Below are positions 49,509-62,387 of a stretch of 64,000 nt of DNA, in pieces; position 1 is the first letter of the stretch; each line of letters opens with the position of its first letter. The position numbers were made by a program, and so were the translations under genes. The stretch spans positions 1,608,442 to 1,672,441 of the forward strand of contig VZDJ01000623.1 in NCBI GenBank assembly GCA_008694505.1, read 5' to 3'. The notes below the pieces were generated by a model, which did no database searches, was not told the DNA's origin, and saw only the letters and a program-made list of their open reading frames with translations. This DNA comes from Cyanoderma ruficeps. Taxonomy: Eukaryota; Chordata; Aves; Passeriformes; Timaliidae.

Positions 49509-50623
49509 AGTAATTTTGAACAGTTCTAGCCTTCACACTCATGGCAAATTCTGCAGCTCTGGTTTTACAAACTGAAGTATTTTATTTTGTGTTCTTTATG
49601 CAATACAATTAATGAATGCAACAACAAGCAAAATGCATTTTTCATCAGGGTTAGACTCTTTATTAGTACATTTTTTTGCTTTTATACATATATTTTAACC
49701 AATGAAGAGAAATCCCTGTACCTGTTGAGGCTGTTCAATTTCCACTCAAAAAATTTAATGAATCCTGGATCTTTCTATATATACTCTTACATCAACAGAT
49801 ACCTGATCTATTTTATGGTACCTGCACACTAATTAATGGTCTTATTTGAAATGGAAAATTTGCTATTCTGACAACCGTTAGTGATGGTTTCCTAGCAACC
49901 ACACCACCTCCAATGTTGACCCTTATAAGATGTCCTTTATCATTCGAGGGGTTAATGTTTTGTATACTTTCTAAAACCAAATTAATTCCTTTACATATAT
50001 ATTCCTCAGTTTCTGTAAAATGTCTTTATTAATTTTCTCAATGTATTTTTAAGAGTAAAGTGATAGATTCAGAAAAGTATCCCAAAATTTAATATCAACT
50101 CAATTATATATAAAAAAAGCTGTTGCACTCTGAAAAGTCTGTCAACATTTTCAGTTACTATTTTTTTATTCCAGTTTCCATTAAAAATAAAGTCTATGAT
50201 GGCATCTCATTAAAAATCAAATGTTTTAGTCCAAAAAAAGTCTCTTCAAATTGAAATTAATGTTCCCACCACAAAATTTTAGTTTATTCTGGGCTGGAAC
50301 TGAAAATTTTCAACACCGTCTCAAGTCTCATTGTGTTTAAAGCTGAAACAACAATATTTTGGCTGCCTTGAATTTTTAGATTATGGATGTCATTTTCCCC
50401 CATTTATTTCTGTTTTGTCAATTCTTTTCTTACTGGCAATCCTTGGTAAAAGTCAGAATTTTAAAAGAACTCTTTTTTTAGAACTTTTGTTTTTCCCACT
50501 GAGGAAATAACAGAAAAAGGAGGAAAGACGGAGAAAGAAGAAGGGAAAAATTAAGAAAAAAAGGAATGTGAACAATGCTCAGGTCCTAAATTGTATTCAG
50601 AAAATTGAAATGATTTCTAGATT
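49509..50623. other. Very AT-rich unannotated stretch
   Basis: No gene or recognised transposon was seen. Frames at 49345-49575 and 49587-49832 are AT-driven. Confidence 0.5.
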
Positions 50624-50690
50624 GTTTGGGGGGTTTTTTGGGGTTTTTTTTTGTTTGTTTGTTTGTTTTTGTTTTGGTTTTTTTGTTTAA
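50624..50690. repeat. G/T-only simple-sequence tract, (GTTT)n and G-runs
   Basis: A stretch of G and T only: G-runs separated by T-runs ('ggggggttttttggggtttt'), then GTTT units to about 50689. One strand is purely G and T and carries several G-runs, so it might adopt unusual pairing, though only two of the G-runs have four or more Gs. Confidence 0.88.
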
Positions 50691-51761
50691 ATAATTTGTT
50701 GATATAACCAGACTGTTATTTCTAATGTTTTCACTGTAATTAAAGATTTTACTACCTTTAAACATTGGCTAAAACACTCAGGCCCCTGGTTGGGTATTCA
50801 GGTAATGCCATTTCACCTGTGTGGGGCCAGGATCATGCACAGACACAAATAAAATAGATTTTTGAGAGAACTCTGCATTTCAACTCCCAATGTTTGGGGG
50901 TTTTTACCTCATCACTGCTGTGGGGGCAATTTATTATCACACATTAACAAAACTCTGAAGCAATCCTTGAGTCATAGCACAAGGTTTCATTCAAAATGTC
51001 ATTCAAACTGCCATAGTATATAGGGGAAAGGGGTCATTTCAGTGGAAACTAGAAAATTAAGTAGATCCTGCAGCAAACAAATTTTGTCCATTTAATTTCC
51101 CTGTCAATGGAAAAACATCAACCAGCTCTAGTTTGATGTTAGTAGAAAGGCTTTCTCAAACATTAAAATTCCTTCTCCTATCCGTCATTGCAAATATTTT
51201 CTGTTATTTGTATGGCTTAGTCCATTATTATTCACATTTTTTTCGTTAAAATTGCTACTTGAAGGTTGGCCTGTTTACAGTGGCTGCCCCCCCACCCCCC
51301 TCTTAATAGTGTTTACTTTCCATTACTAATGACTGTGCCCCTACTTAGGCAATGATAGCAACACGGTAAAAGTCGTCTTCCAAAGAGCTCCCACTTCAAA
51401 CCAGCAGAAAAAGGGGTACTTAGCTCTGATTACAGAAAATCTCTCTGCTTCCATAGAGTCAAGTGAGCTCCTGTGTAAAGCCTTTGGATAACTTCACAGG
51501 AAGAGCAGGACACGATGTACACCTCCCACCTCGGAGGCTGAAGAGCAAAACTTGTGGTTTTCTTGTGTGAGAGAACCAAGCAGGATCCAAGCAAAGTGTG
51601 GGGCAAGGGAGGAATTATTCCTTGTTGATCCAAACCTCAGAGTGCTCTTGTCCAGAAAACTGCCTCACTGAGAACATGAAAACCTGAAATCTGCTTGTGC
51701 CTGTAGAGCTCCTGAAGGCTCTGACTGCCAAGGGTTGGGGCAGGTACCAGTAAGGAGGGTC
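50691..51761. other. Unannotated stretch
   Basis: A C-run is present near 51287-51300. No gene or transposon was recognised. Confidence 0.5.
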
Positions 51762-51763
51762 TA

Positions 51764-51885
51764 GAATGGTTATTTTTGAAAAGACCTTTAAAACCATTAA
51801 CTCAAACCATAAACTCAGCACTGCCAAGGCTACCACTGAACCATGTTCCTAAGTGTCACACCTACGTGTATTTTATATGTTTCAT
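51764..51885 (-). mobile_element. CR1 LINE 3' region fragment
   Basis: 'ggttatttttgaaaagacct', 'ttaaaaccattaactcaaac', 'cagcactgccaaggctacca' and 'ctgaaccatgttcctaagtg' are in the order of an inverted CR1 tail and continue into 'acacctacgtgtattttat'. It is moderately diverged and noncoding. The frame 51615-51836 overlaps it. Confidence 0.9.
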
Positions 51886-54618
51886 TGCCTGGCCCCCATT
51901 CTCCCAGTTTCACTGTCGGCTAACTCTTCCCTCATTCATTTGAAAAAAACCTTCTCTGGGTTTGTACTGCAGATCTCTTGATATTGGGTGTAGTCCTGTT
52001 CACAAGACCCCTTCCTGCGTTCTCAGATGTAGAGGTTCCACCTGGAGAGTTCTAGTCAATGGTAGAATTCAGGTGCCTTACTTTAGCTCTGTATTTCTGG
52101 GTGGTTTTGTCAACCCTTTGGTGCTGTGCCTATCTGTGGTTCTTTTGCATTTATATCTCTAGCAAAGGGACCCAGAAAGCATTAGACATTTCAAATTTTA
52201 ATTAATGGAAATACGCTTATGGTGCATAATCGGGCTGCTGGGTAAAATTAAGTAAATGGACCTTATTTGGAGACAGAGCAGAGATCAAGAGATCAAGCAA
52301 CCAGATTAGACTAGAAAAACATCCATCAATTATCAGTTACTAAAATTAGCTTTGTCAAATGTCAATACAAAGCTCTTTTCCCTTTAGATCCAGTGCTAGT
52401 GCAACAGACTTCTAAGATTAATCATCTTTGAACACTTTTTTGTGGTTATTGTTGGATAAATTTCCATTTGATTGTTTTATACATTAGCAAGAGTTTAATT
52501 ACAGCAAATTTTCCTGCAAAACAGGTGCTGCTTATTGCTCTGTCTTTCTTTCCCAAGCTGCCGTTTCGCAGTCAGCAAGAAATACTAGTTTAAAAAGCTA
52601 AAAACTTTCATCAGATAATTGTGGATAAGACATCAGAACTTTGCAGAGTACATCCAAGTGCATCCATTGGTTCACATTCTTGATTCTTACTGTAGAGATC
52701 TGTATTTATGCCTGTTCCCTGTTTTCTTAGAAATCTATAAATTATTTCCATATCTGTCAGTCTAACAAATGTTTTAGCCAGTGCACCAAAGGGAAATTTG
52801 ACCAGTAGGAATTTAATGGTAAGTAGATATCAAAATGCACGGCAAGAAATACATTACCCATTTCTTTTTAATATTGACAACTGTTTTAAGTAACATACTG
52901 TTTCATCTGAAAGGAAAGAATTGGTATCTTTGTAATCACAGACTATTCACAAAGAAATACAAAATTGGGAAACTAAAGACACCAGTGGTTACCTCTGCAA
53001 TTGACTGCATCATTTTGAGATCTTTCAAGTTAACATATTCCCAAAATCAAGTGCCAGCATGCACACTAATATGCAGAAAGATCAATATTTTATCTCCTAC
53101 AATGACTGTAATTGCAAATCTGTGCCTTTGAATACAGAATCACTGCAGTTAAATGCCAAAGATACTGAACTAGTACCAAGAAACCTCATATTCCTGTGAA
53201 TTCCACTAGGAAAGGTTATTCCAGAAGAAGCAGGTAAAGAAAATTCAAAATGCTAGTTATTTTTGAAGGGTATGAATCAAAATCTTTCCCACTTTTGGAC
53301 TGATGCCTGATTGGAGTCACGCTTAGATGAAACAGGCAATGGTAAACACTACTGTGGCTTGGGAAAAGAGGTAGGATCATGTAATATATTGACTAAAACA
53401 TGCCAAATTTTAAAGAAAACTCAGCCCTGAATTCAGCAAAATCAGTAATGAAGATGAACCCCCAGTGGTGCAACCACATCTAAAAGTGACAAACCACATG
53501 CATTCTACAGATAGAAAAATGAAGGAATAATGGTAGTACAGAGTTCTATTTTTAACAAGATAATATGAAGCCAAGCTGGAGCAGATATGCCCGTATCTGC
53601 TGCTGTCTGTTCCTGAAGTGGAGGTTACCAGTTAAAAATGCCTGCTTAGGAAAATCCTAAATTAAATTTGATTTTTAAGAGCTGGAAAAACATCCATATA
53701 TAAAATAGTGTTCAATATCACAAATTTATCCCCCCCTTTCTGAAAAGCAGGGCAGTGAGACACTCCATGATGTTTTGTGAAATCGAAGCATGTTCTGCAA
53801 GCAATTCCTTCTGAGAGCAAACTGGTTCTATCAAAGCCACCCACTGTCTCACTAACATTATTATTCAATTTAGCTGCTTTAATGAGCTGGGCATTTTGCA
53901 GAACAAATAAATAATTAGTGGTCCAAGGATCTTGCCTAATAATTTTATGGGTGATGTAACAAGCGACAGCAAGTTGCAGTAGTAGAGAAAGAGAGGGCTG
54001 AGCTTTGGACTTAAAAATTTGCTGTGATTATCCAGTCTGAGCTTATAAACTGAGTGATGTACAGGATGTGTCCTCTTTGTGCTTTTCATGAGACAAGGCA
54101 GAATTCTGAACAGTAGTTTTTCTATGTTTTTGGTTTTGAGATTTTCATAGCTACCTCATTAAAAATCTGATAGTTTGCATGCACAATATAAAAAAATGCT
54201 GTATGGGTGCCAAGTTTTCAAAATATATTCCAAAAAAAAAACCTACCAGAAGGAAACCATAGAAACATTGCTGGGTGTAAAACAGTCAAATAAAAGTCCA
54301 TAAATAACTACTGAGAAGGAAAAAAATATTCTGAATTTTTAGATGATTTAAAAATAAAGAAGCGATTTCAAATAATAGCGGTATACCACATTTTTAGGTG
54401 CTTTCCTTTACATTTCCTCTGGTAAATGCAATTAATTTCTCTTCAAGATAACACACAAGGGTATCCACAAAGTGTTGAAACACAGAAAGCTCAGGGGAAC
54501 CTACATGGAGAAATCAATGCTCACTGAGTAAGGATATGAAGTTACATTGAGGTAGTTCCTCTGCACCAATTCTTAATGCAGACAGTGGCCTTTGCTACAT
54601 CTCCCTTTGTGTTCCTAA
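51886..54618. other. Unannotated AT-rich stretch
   Basis: No gene was supported. A segment near 53495-53540 ('attctacagatagaaaaatg') faintly recalls MIR core wording but is too short to call. Confidence 0.5.
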
Positions 54619-54654
54619 GGGAATTAAGACAGAATCATGGCTGTCTTAATTCCC
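54619..54654. repeat. Perfect 14-bp inverted repeat, 8-nt loop
   Basis: 'gggaattaagacag' (54619-54632), loop 'aatcatgg', and the exact complement 'ctgtcttaattccc' (54641-54654) form a perfect hairpin. It is the longest perfect short-loop palindrome I noticed in the window. No T-run or conserved-looking flank adjoins it. Possible explanations are a template-switch (inverted micro-duplication) event, a foldback element core or a protein-binding dyad. Confidence 0.95.
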
Positions 54655-55230
54655 CCATGTGGTGAATGGGTAGAAAGAAGCACATCCAGAAGGAGAGGCG
54701 GATGTGAAATGGACTGTACTGTGCTGTTGAAATGGTTTTCTCTCTCTGCTGCTTTTATAGGGAGAAAATAAACTGAACTGTCTTCAAGGAAACATCTATT
54801 CCTTAAGATGGGAATAAATTATTTTTTTCACCAGGAAGACTCAATTCTGCCAAGAGGGTGGGTTGCATCTCACCTGCTATAGAAGCTGGCTTTGATATAA
54901 ACCTTCTGGTACCTAGGACAATAGTTTTTCATCCCACTTTTTCCTGTTACTTAATTCCAGTGTTAGTGGTATCAGAGATCACAGTGCATATTCTCCACAT
55001 GTAATTTCTGAATTTTATCTTTCCTCGTAGCATCTGCCATGTGTGAGCACATAGGTTCCTGTCTGTGTTTTATAGCATTAATTCTCACATTTCGCTCACA
55101 TTCTTCCAGGTTCCCTCAGCCTCAGAATGGGATTTATCTCATGTAGTCTAATCATCTGAAAGTTAGACAGTCAAAGCCAGTCATGGAAGTGCCCTCTGTC
55201 CTCAAAGAGAGAGGCAGGCAGAACAAATCC
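54655..55230. other. Unannotated stretch
   Basis: No gene or recognised repeat was seen. Confidence 0.5.
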
Positions 55231-55231
55231 T

Positions 55232-55450
55232 GAAATCATACAGTGCTTTAGGCAGGCTGTGCCTCATCTAGTCCAACCCCCTTGCCCAATGGAGAATTAA
55301 TTCTGACACTAGATAAATCTGGCTGGAATATTTTCCAGATGAGCTATGAAAATTTCCAAGAATGGAGATTCCATAAACCCATCCAACCTGTTCTAGTGCA
55401 CAGCCACTCTTTCTGCAGTTCTTTTTTCCCCAAGTACCCAAAAATGTCAC
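55232..55450 (-). mobile_element. CR1 LINE 3' region, diverged copy
   Basis: 'catctagtccaacccccttg', then 'tttccaagaatggagattcc' and 'ataaacccatccaacctgtt' with 'ctagtgcacagccactcttt' are CR1 wording in inverted order. Spacing between the blocks is irregular, suggesting several insertions and deletions. The right boundary is uncertain. Overlapping frames on both strands (55268-55578) are shadows. Confidence 0.78.
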
Positions 55451-57649
55451 TCTTGGGGTTTTTTTCACGTGGTGTGCCCCTCTCCTTTAGCACAGAGAGT
55501 CACTTCAGTTCCAAGGGACTCTGTGAAACGTCAGCACTCACATCTTGCTTTAGCAGAGTGAAGGTGATTTTCCAGTGAGCTGTGAAGGTTTTGTTTTTCT
55601 CTCCTTCACTTGGGCTAACATGACTATTGTGGTTTGTCATGAGTGTCTAGATCGTGGTTAGATGTGGAAATACAGTAATAGATGCTTTCACGCAAAGATG
55701 GAAGGTTGTGACACCAGTGTCAAACCAACTATTTCAGCATTCCCCAGCGATGCATCAAAATGTCAAAATAGTGACAGAAGTTGAAAAGCATCTCTAACAG
55801 GGGAGAACCCTGAACACACCTTCCAAAGAAAGAAAAGGCAAGGCAGTTCAGTCATATTCTGCAACTGAGTGTCCTCTTAATAATATAGCACAGGTTCTGG
55901 TAATCTCTAGTTTAGAAGGGCAATCAACTGGGCATGCAGTCAGAAGTAAACTGCACATTTCTTGGTGGACAAATCATCAGTGGGTGCAAAATACCTGTGA
56001 TAATTAACAATTATATAATTTATACAAAATTGAAGAGAGTTATGGAAGCAGCAAATATTCTGGCAGAACAAAACAGAATTAAGTATCTGGGAGAGTGAAG
56101 TAGAGAATAAAGAATCAAGAACCAAGAACATTTGCTAAAATTTTAGTCTTCTTCTGGGGATCTGAAGCATCTGTGATTTTGCTGTACTTTGTTTATACTC
56201 TGGTAGCACAGTTATGGCCCAACATGCCAGATGAAAAGCACATAATAATAATTAATCCTTGCACTACGGAATTTGCAACACAATTAGCTGTGATGAGCGA
56301 AGAATTGAAGACTTGCTTTGGGGCTATGTAATCTTACTTGGGACTAAAACAAGATTTGCCCCCAGTTACACTTACAGTCATTAAGACACAAAGAATCAAA
56401 TAATCTGCTCAAGTTTGCAGAACAGATGCAGCAATTCCAGGAACTGATCAAACATTTCTCAGTCCTATAATGCGCTTCAAACCGACTGACATTTCCTATT
56501 TCTTCTTTTAATAACTACGTGAATAGTTCGGGGCAAGAAGCTGGATTTCTTTTCTGCCAAACATTTAACTGAAAAGAGCAGTCCTGAGATGCTTATTCCC
56601 CGAGGAGATGTTTCCTACCTGGGCTGCTGAGGTACCACAATCCATAGCTGAATAAACCAGGATGGCAAGCAGTGAACTCAAGTTTTTTTTATGTCCTAAC
56701 CCATGGCTGAAGCTGTTTTAAGAACATTTTGAGAATTCAAATCCCATGGTCTATATTTAAGCCCATATTAGCTTTCAGTTTAACGAGGGTCTGAATAGCA
56801 CCTCTTAGCTTTACTCAGTTTGCTTCATATGTCAGTATAGAAGTCAGAGAATTATTTAAGTAGAAATTAACCCAGTGTTCTTTATTGCTAAAATCAAAGG
56901 TATTTTTCTGTTTTCTTCATCTTAACATTTCCTGGGAGAAGCAACAATCTAGGAAAACCTGCAAAGGTAATAAGTCCATTAATTAAGCCACTATGACAAT
57001 AAGCCATTAATTAAGCCATTTTTTTTATAACGTTGGTTTTTAAATAATTTCTTAATGTTATTTTCCAATGTATTAAGGTGACAGTCATGTAAATTAATAA
57101 CAATTAGTTCCATCAAACTTCCATCATCATTTACTTACTAAGGTTCAACACTGAGTTATATAACAACACTGCAACTCACTGCAGACCAAAAGCAGTTCTA
57201 GCAAACAATTAAAACCTCCTTTTTAAATAGAATTCACATTGTCACATTTTCATTCTCTTTCATTCTCTTTTAAAATCCCATTTTTATTCTCTTTTTTAAC
57301 TAAATAAAAAGGCTCATCACAACCATGCTGTTAACAGGATGATTTCTAAGCCAATTCATCACCATAATCCACTTAACCCAAGCAACCTTCTCAGGCCTAC
57401 AGATTTTCTGGTGGCCTTCCTGGAAAACTGAAATACCTCAGAAAGCTGGACAAGTGACTGTCTCAAAACAGTTTTGCCAAAGGTAATGTAAATCCTTATT
57501 CAGTATGGGAGGGACGAGGGATGTTTAAGCAGATACCAAGGCTTACCTGACATCACTCAAATATCATAAAAGTACCTTTGTGTACGTGTTCATTGCAATC
57601 AGTTTTGCTGAACATGGAACAGAGTTTTCAATGCTGGAGCACTTAAAAT
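55451..57649. other. Unannotated stretch with a 15-bp dispersed direct repeat
   Basis: 'ccattaattaagcca' occurs at 56976-56990 and again at 57004-57018, a 28-base spacing. At 57240-57300 'cattctcttt' recurs in a T/C-rich run. No gene or transposon was recognised. Confidence 0.5.
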
Positions 57650-57680
57650 TCAATTTTTTTTTTTAATTTTTTTTTTTTTT
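57650..57680. repeat. T-rich homopolymer tract
   Basis: Two T-runs of about 12 and 15 separated by AA. Confidence 0.85.
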
Positions 57681-60600
57681 GAGATGTGACCTTGCCCATT
57701 TCTCTGTTGAGAGATTCATATCTAAAATGCAAGTGTTGCTGGAAAATGCTATTTGCATTAGGTGGTATTTGACTTACCCAGACACACAGGAGAGGAATCA
57801 AACACCCTCTTCTTGCAAGAGCAAGGTTGATTCACTCTGCAACCATCTCCCATCACTGAAAATATCAAAGGTTTATTTTAAAAGGAGGCCAAAGTGCTTT
57901 GTCTATTTCACAGCCAAAAACTACTGTGAGATTAATTTTCTTCTACATAGGTACAAAGTTCAATTTGCTAAAATTAGCAATTGTTTCACCTGAGCCTCTT
58001 CTCTGTGGTCCTATTGAAAGCAGTATTGTTTAGTGTTTCAGTGCCTGCTGCTTAAAATGCAATGTTCCTCGTTGAATGTGTCAAAAAGCTTTAGCTAATT
58101 ATTCTCATAGCAAGGATAATCTTACCAATTATGATTCTTTAAAAAGAATAGTGGAAACAAAGAGGTGGAGATAAGATTTAACAATGACAAGACAAACTGG
58201 GGAGGCAGTGGAATCTTAAGTGTTGAAAACCTCCAGTGCCCTCTTTTTTTTCCACAGGAAATAATAAATTCACAGTTTTTTGAAAGAGACAAGTTATCAC
58301 TGTGCAACCTGGGGAACTGTGGATCATTGTGACAAGGTTCCTGTTGGTGTGGAATGAAGTTCATGGGTGTCCCTCCAGCCTCAAAATCTAGGGCTGTAGG
58401 ATATGACATAGAGTAAGATCTAATATTTGTACTGCCAACTACCTGGGATTGACAAGCAGTGGAATTTTAGCTGCATAGCCCTGAAGGCAGCTGTCCAAGA
58501 CCTTATTTCTCAGATTTATGGATGTTCTATGGATGGCCTATGAAGAGAAGCAGATGGCCACAGGATTGATTATGTCAAATATCTACCTCCAGTGATTGCC
58601 TCAGGAAGGCAAGAATTGCTAAAGGACCATTCAAACCATCTAGGTTAAATCTCTTTCTCTTTACTGGTGTATTGAATACACAGGGTTTTGCATCCAGCTG
58701 GGATGCAGGCTGGATACACTATTTCTAAGGAAAAGTATCAAAAAGAGCAGAACTGAATCTTGGTGAGGAGGAAAACAGTACCAAAATGAGGCCTGTGTCC
58801 TCAGCAAAGGTAAATAACCAAAAATTGGAAGATATATATATGTCCAACTAGAGCTCTTATTTCCCACATCAAAAAGACCACAACAGGGTGTGGGACACCA
58901 TCAGGAAGGAGGACTCTCTGATCCTGCTGAAAATTACTCTTTATAATGGTAGAAAATCGAGGAAAAAGGAGACAGTGAGGAATTTTGCTCCTTCTGCCTT
59001 GCTGCCAGAACAAACTGAGAATCTACAGCCTTTTCAACTCAGTCAGCAGTCTGCTCCTGCAGCTATTACCTCAGGAGCAGAGAGGAAGCCCAAGTGTAAT
59101 GACTTTTATCACTTACCTGTGGGTATTGTTAATCACTTTGAATGTCTTTGCGACACATTTAGATTTCTCTAAATGTAGTGACAACCTTGGACAGAAAACC
59201 ACAAAGCCCTTGGTTCTGATCCAGATCACACAGACAGTCTGAACATACCTACTGTCGCTTAAAATTGAAGAACAGCGTCACACAATTGTCCTCTTGTGCC
59301 TGACAAATTCAAAGACACAGATTGAGTTCAAACAACTGTTGACCTGTTCCACAAACTCTGATAATGAAGACGCCATGGAAGTTTTTGGCACAAAGGAAAA
59401 CAAGTCAATATACACATCAGGACACTACAACAGATAAAATTTAGCTCTGTTATAAGCAGGTATTCAAGGATTCTCAGAGAAATTGGATCCGTGTGCTGCT
59501 ATTTCTGCTGTGCTTGCTTTATGCTGTTCTCTTATCCAACTCCACGACGGTTTATCAAACAGAAGGCATCATCTAGATGCTAAGGAGAGATTTCACCAGC
59601 AGGTTGAGAGGTGGTTCTCTGAGAAGTGTCACAGGAAAAGGTACTGGGAGATGGGTGGAACATAAAATCTTTGCTACTCTTATTCTCCCCCATTTCAAAA
59701 TCTTTTTTGAAATGTATCCTCTGTATCTATCAGGTAAGTTTTTATATTTTGAGAAATTTATACTGAGGATAGAGAAAGAAGTGCATGTCATGAAAAGAAA
59801 ACTTGTGAACATAAAAGTTTAGAAAGACCTTGAGGAGTCTATCAGAAAATTTGATTTCTGATTTCTGCTTAGCAAGATTTAACTGAAACATTGTTATTTG
59901 GGGCCACCTTACTTTTACAGAGACTGTGTTCTTCCCGCAGCACAAGGGAATAAACACCTGCTTAGAAACTGCTCCAGGCTGCCAACGACTGTAGGGACAT
60001 TCCACATTATCACACTGTTTGTTACTGGTGGTGTTTTATTCACAAAAGTTTGGGAAACTCAAGACACACTCAGGAAGGCTTGGATTCCTCAACCAATAGT
60101 ACAGCTGCCTATTCTGTCACTTAGGCACACAGGCTTGGAGCAACAGGTTGTTAAGCAGAAAGGTGTGTAGCAGGGAGGTAGGTGTGTCTTACATTGAAAA
60201 AAATCAATGCTGTAGCAATGAGTTCTGGATATTCAAAGGTACTGAAAACCATGTTAGCTTCCATGATCCGTCCCTGAAATTATTCTGTCCCGCTTTGCAA
60301 ATCTTTGACCTTTTTTTTTTGCCCTATGAATTCCATTTGTTTAATGGATTTCCTTTCCATTACAGAGGTGCAAAATGCTACCATTGAGACAGGTTTACAT
60401 TGTCTATGAAACACCAGTTTGCCTTGAATTCTTTTTGAGGTGGCTCTGTAAAGCAAAAGGGACCTTGAGAACACAATGCAAGTTTTGAGAAGCTATGGGT
60501 GAGTTTCATCTAATTTCATGCCATATAAACTAACTAAAATATTTTTTGTTTTGTCTATGCCCATTGTATGAAGCCTTTCTTTAGGAAATAGAAAGGAATA

Positions 60601-61339
60601 ACTGATCCAAAGGGCAAATGAACCTTCTCATTGTGTGCACTTATTTTAGATTAAGACACATGCTCCAGAATACCTCTCTGTCTCTCCATGGATTACAAAA
60701 GGAGCTTAGACCAACTAAACTTACGATAACTAAATTTAAGCTCCTCTTGCAGCTAAATATAACAAGAACACTGTGAGGCTAAGCCTAAAATCCCTTTCTG
60801 TAATACAGCTGGTAAACAGGCCACCTGACAGGGAGGTTACACACCAGTTACAGGCACTTCCTCTTAACATTTTTTTAAAGCACTGTTCTTTGTATCCTCT
60901 GTAAAACAGCTCAAACCACCACAAGCCACACCTGGACAGTCCAGACAGAAGTTTTGAATGGTTCAGTTGCTGTTAGGTTTATACAGGAATTTTAGTAAAA
61001 GCTCTTTGCAGGACTCAGGAGTTATCACTTCAGCCAACTGTGCTGATAAAAAGCACCATGTTCAGCTATTAGCTTCACTAAATGACCTTAGGTTTGCTTT
61101 TTCATACTGTTGTTTCATGGCCTGGTCTAGCACAGGACAGGGAATTAGGAAACTGGTGGGTGAAGCATCTGATTGTGCCATGGTCAGGACGTGGTTCTGC
61201 AGGAGAACAGCACAAATGGCCTCATGGGAGCATTCAGAGATTCTCCTCAAGGACTCAAGACTTTAAATGGAGGGTTTCAGCAAAGCTTTTATTTGTAGTG
61301 TAGCACAACCTCTTGGATGAGTGTATACCCTTCACAGGG
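57681..61339. other. Long unannotated stretch
   Basis: No gene was supported. Frames at 57679-57993, 58122-58409, 58888-59242, 59573-59822, 59898-60170 and 60958-61303 each run 60-104 codons with no recognised domain, and many overlap on both strands, as expected of chance. Confidence 0.5.
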
Positions 61340-61342
61340 TAA

Positions 61343-61453
61343 GAAATGTCTGGATGGCCGAGTCCAAGGGGTGGTGGACTCAAAGATCTTAGAGGACTTC
61401 TCCCACCTGAGCAATTCTATAATTTTATATTTCTATTCTATTCCATTCTATTC
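61343..61453 (+). mobile_element. CR1 LINE fragment with internal deletion and simple-repeat tail
   Basis: 'gtctggatggccgagtccaa' and 'ggggtggtggactcaaagat' join directly to 'tagaggacttctcccacctg' and the terminal 'gagcaattctataatt'. The first part comes from the CR1 coding region and the second from the extreme 3' end, so the intervening region has been deleted. The octamer end has expanded into 'attctattccattctattc' (61431-61453), a small pentamer-type simple repeat. Noncoding. Confidence 0.8.
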
Positions 61454-62384
61454 GAGGGGAAATGGTTTGATTTCTCCTTCTGTTCCCTAAATGAGAAGCA
61501 GCAGTTCAATCCCAGTGCTCCCTTAAAAACAGCAAAGCACAAGGAACTGCTACCATGTGAGATGGGAATTTCAGGTCATTACTAATCTGGTTGACATGCA
61601 AAGTGCTGAGGTAGAAAACGAAAGCCCAATTGCACATTCCAGCCCCCTGAGACATTTGGTCTCCCAGGAACCATTATTTCGTCTGTACAAACTATTGTTT
61701 CATAGACAATTTTGTGTTTCAGCAGAAAAGTCAAATGTGTCCTCTCATAACTCCATGTGGCTGTTAGCTTACTGCTGAGCTAATGCTTTGCCACATAAAT
61801 AAAACTGCACAAAAAAGAGAGACCAGACTTGCAAGGAAACATGGGGAAAAAAATATCATTCACTGGCGCTCAGGGCTGAAAAGCTGGTGAGCTCCTTTCC
61901 TTTCCTTTTTTCTTCCCTTTACCCTTACAAGTTGATGTGTATCCAAACAGCTTGAAAAGTACTTTGAAATCCAACTTTAGTCAGCTATGATGAAGACATA
62001 AGAGGAACTGATTTTTCCTTTGTGATGCTTTGTTTTCTTCTCTTTTATTCACTGTTCGCTTCAGCAGTGGCTGCAGGAGAGGATCCAAGTGTTTTTTTCT
62101 TGGAGCTTTTTTTTCTTTTTTTGGTGCAGTTAAAGATATATTTCTTGAGTTACACTGAGTCACTACATACTTCTCTTGTGGCAAGCTCAGCTAGTGAGCT
62201 AAGAGGGCTTGAACCAAAATGCAAAATTTCTCAAACCCAGGGAATCTATAACATCTTACCTAAGGATTTTTTATGACGGTAAAAAACTGCCGCTTTGTGT
62301 GGAAAGATATGAAATGCTGTGTAGCTATTCTATTTTTGTTCAGCCAATTCCAAAAACGTTCTGAGGCACCACAGGGGACCAGTC
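61454..62384. other. Unannotated stretch between two CR1 copies
   Basis: No gene or recognised repeat was seen. T-rich runs lie near 62090-62125. Confidence 0.5.
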
Positions 62385-62387
62385 ATT

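Noticed and set aside
53495..53540. Third MIR-type remnant
   Set aside because: Only about 20 bases resemble the core, which is too little to separate from chance.
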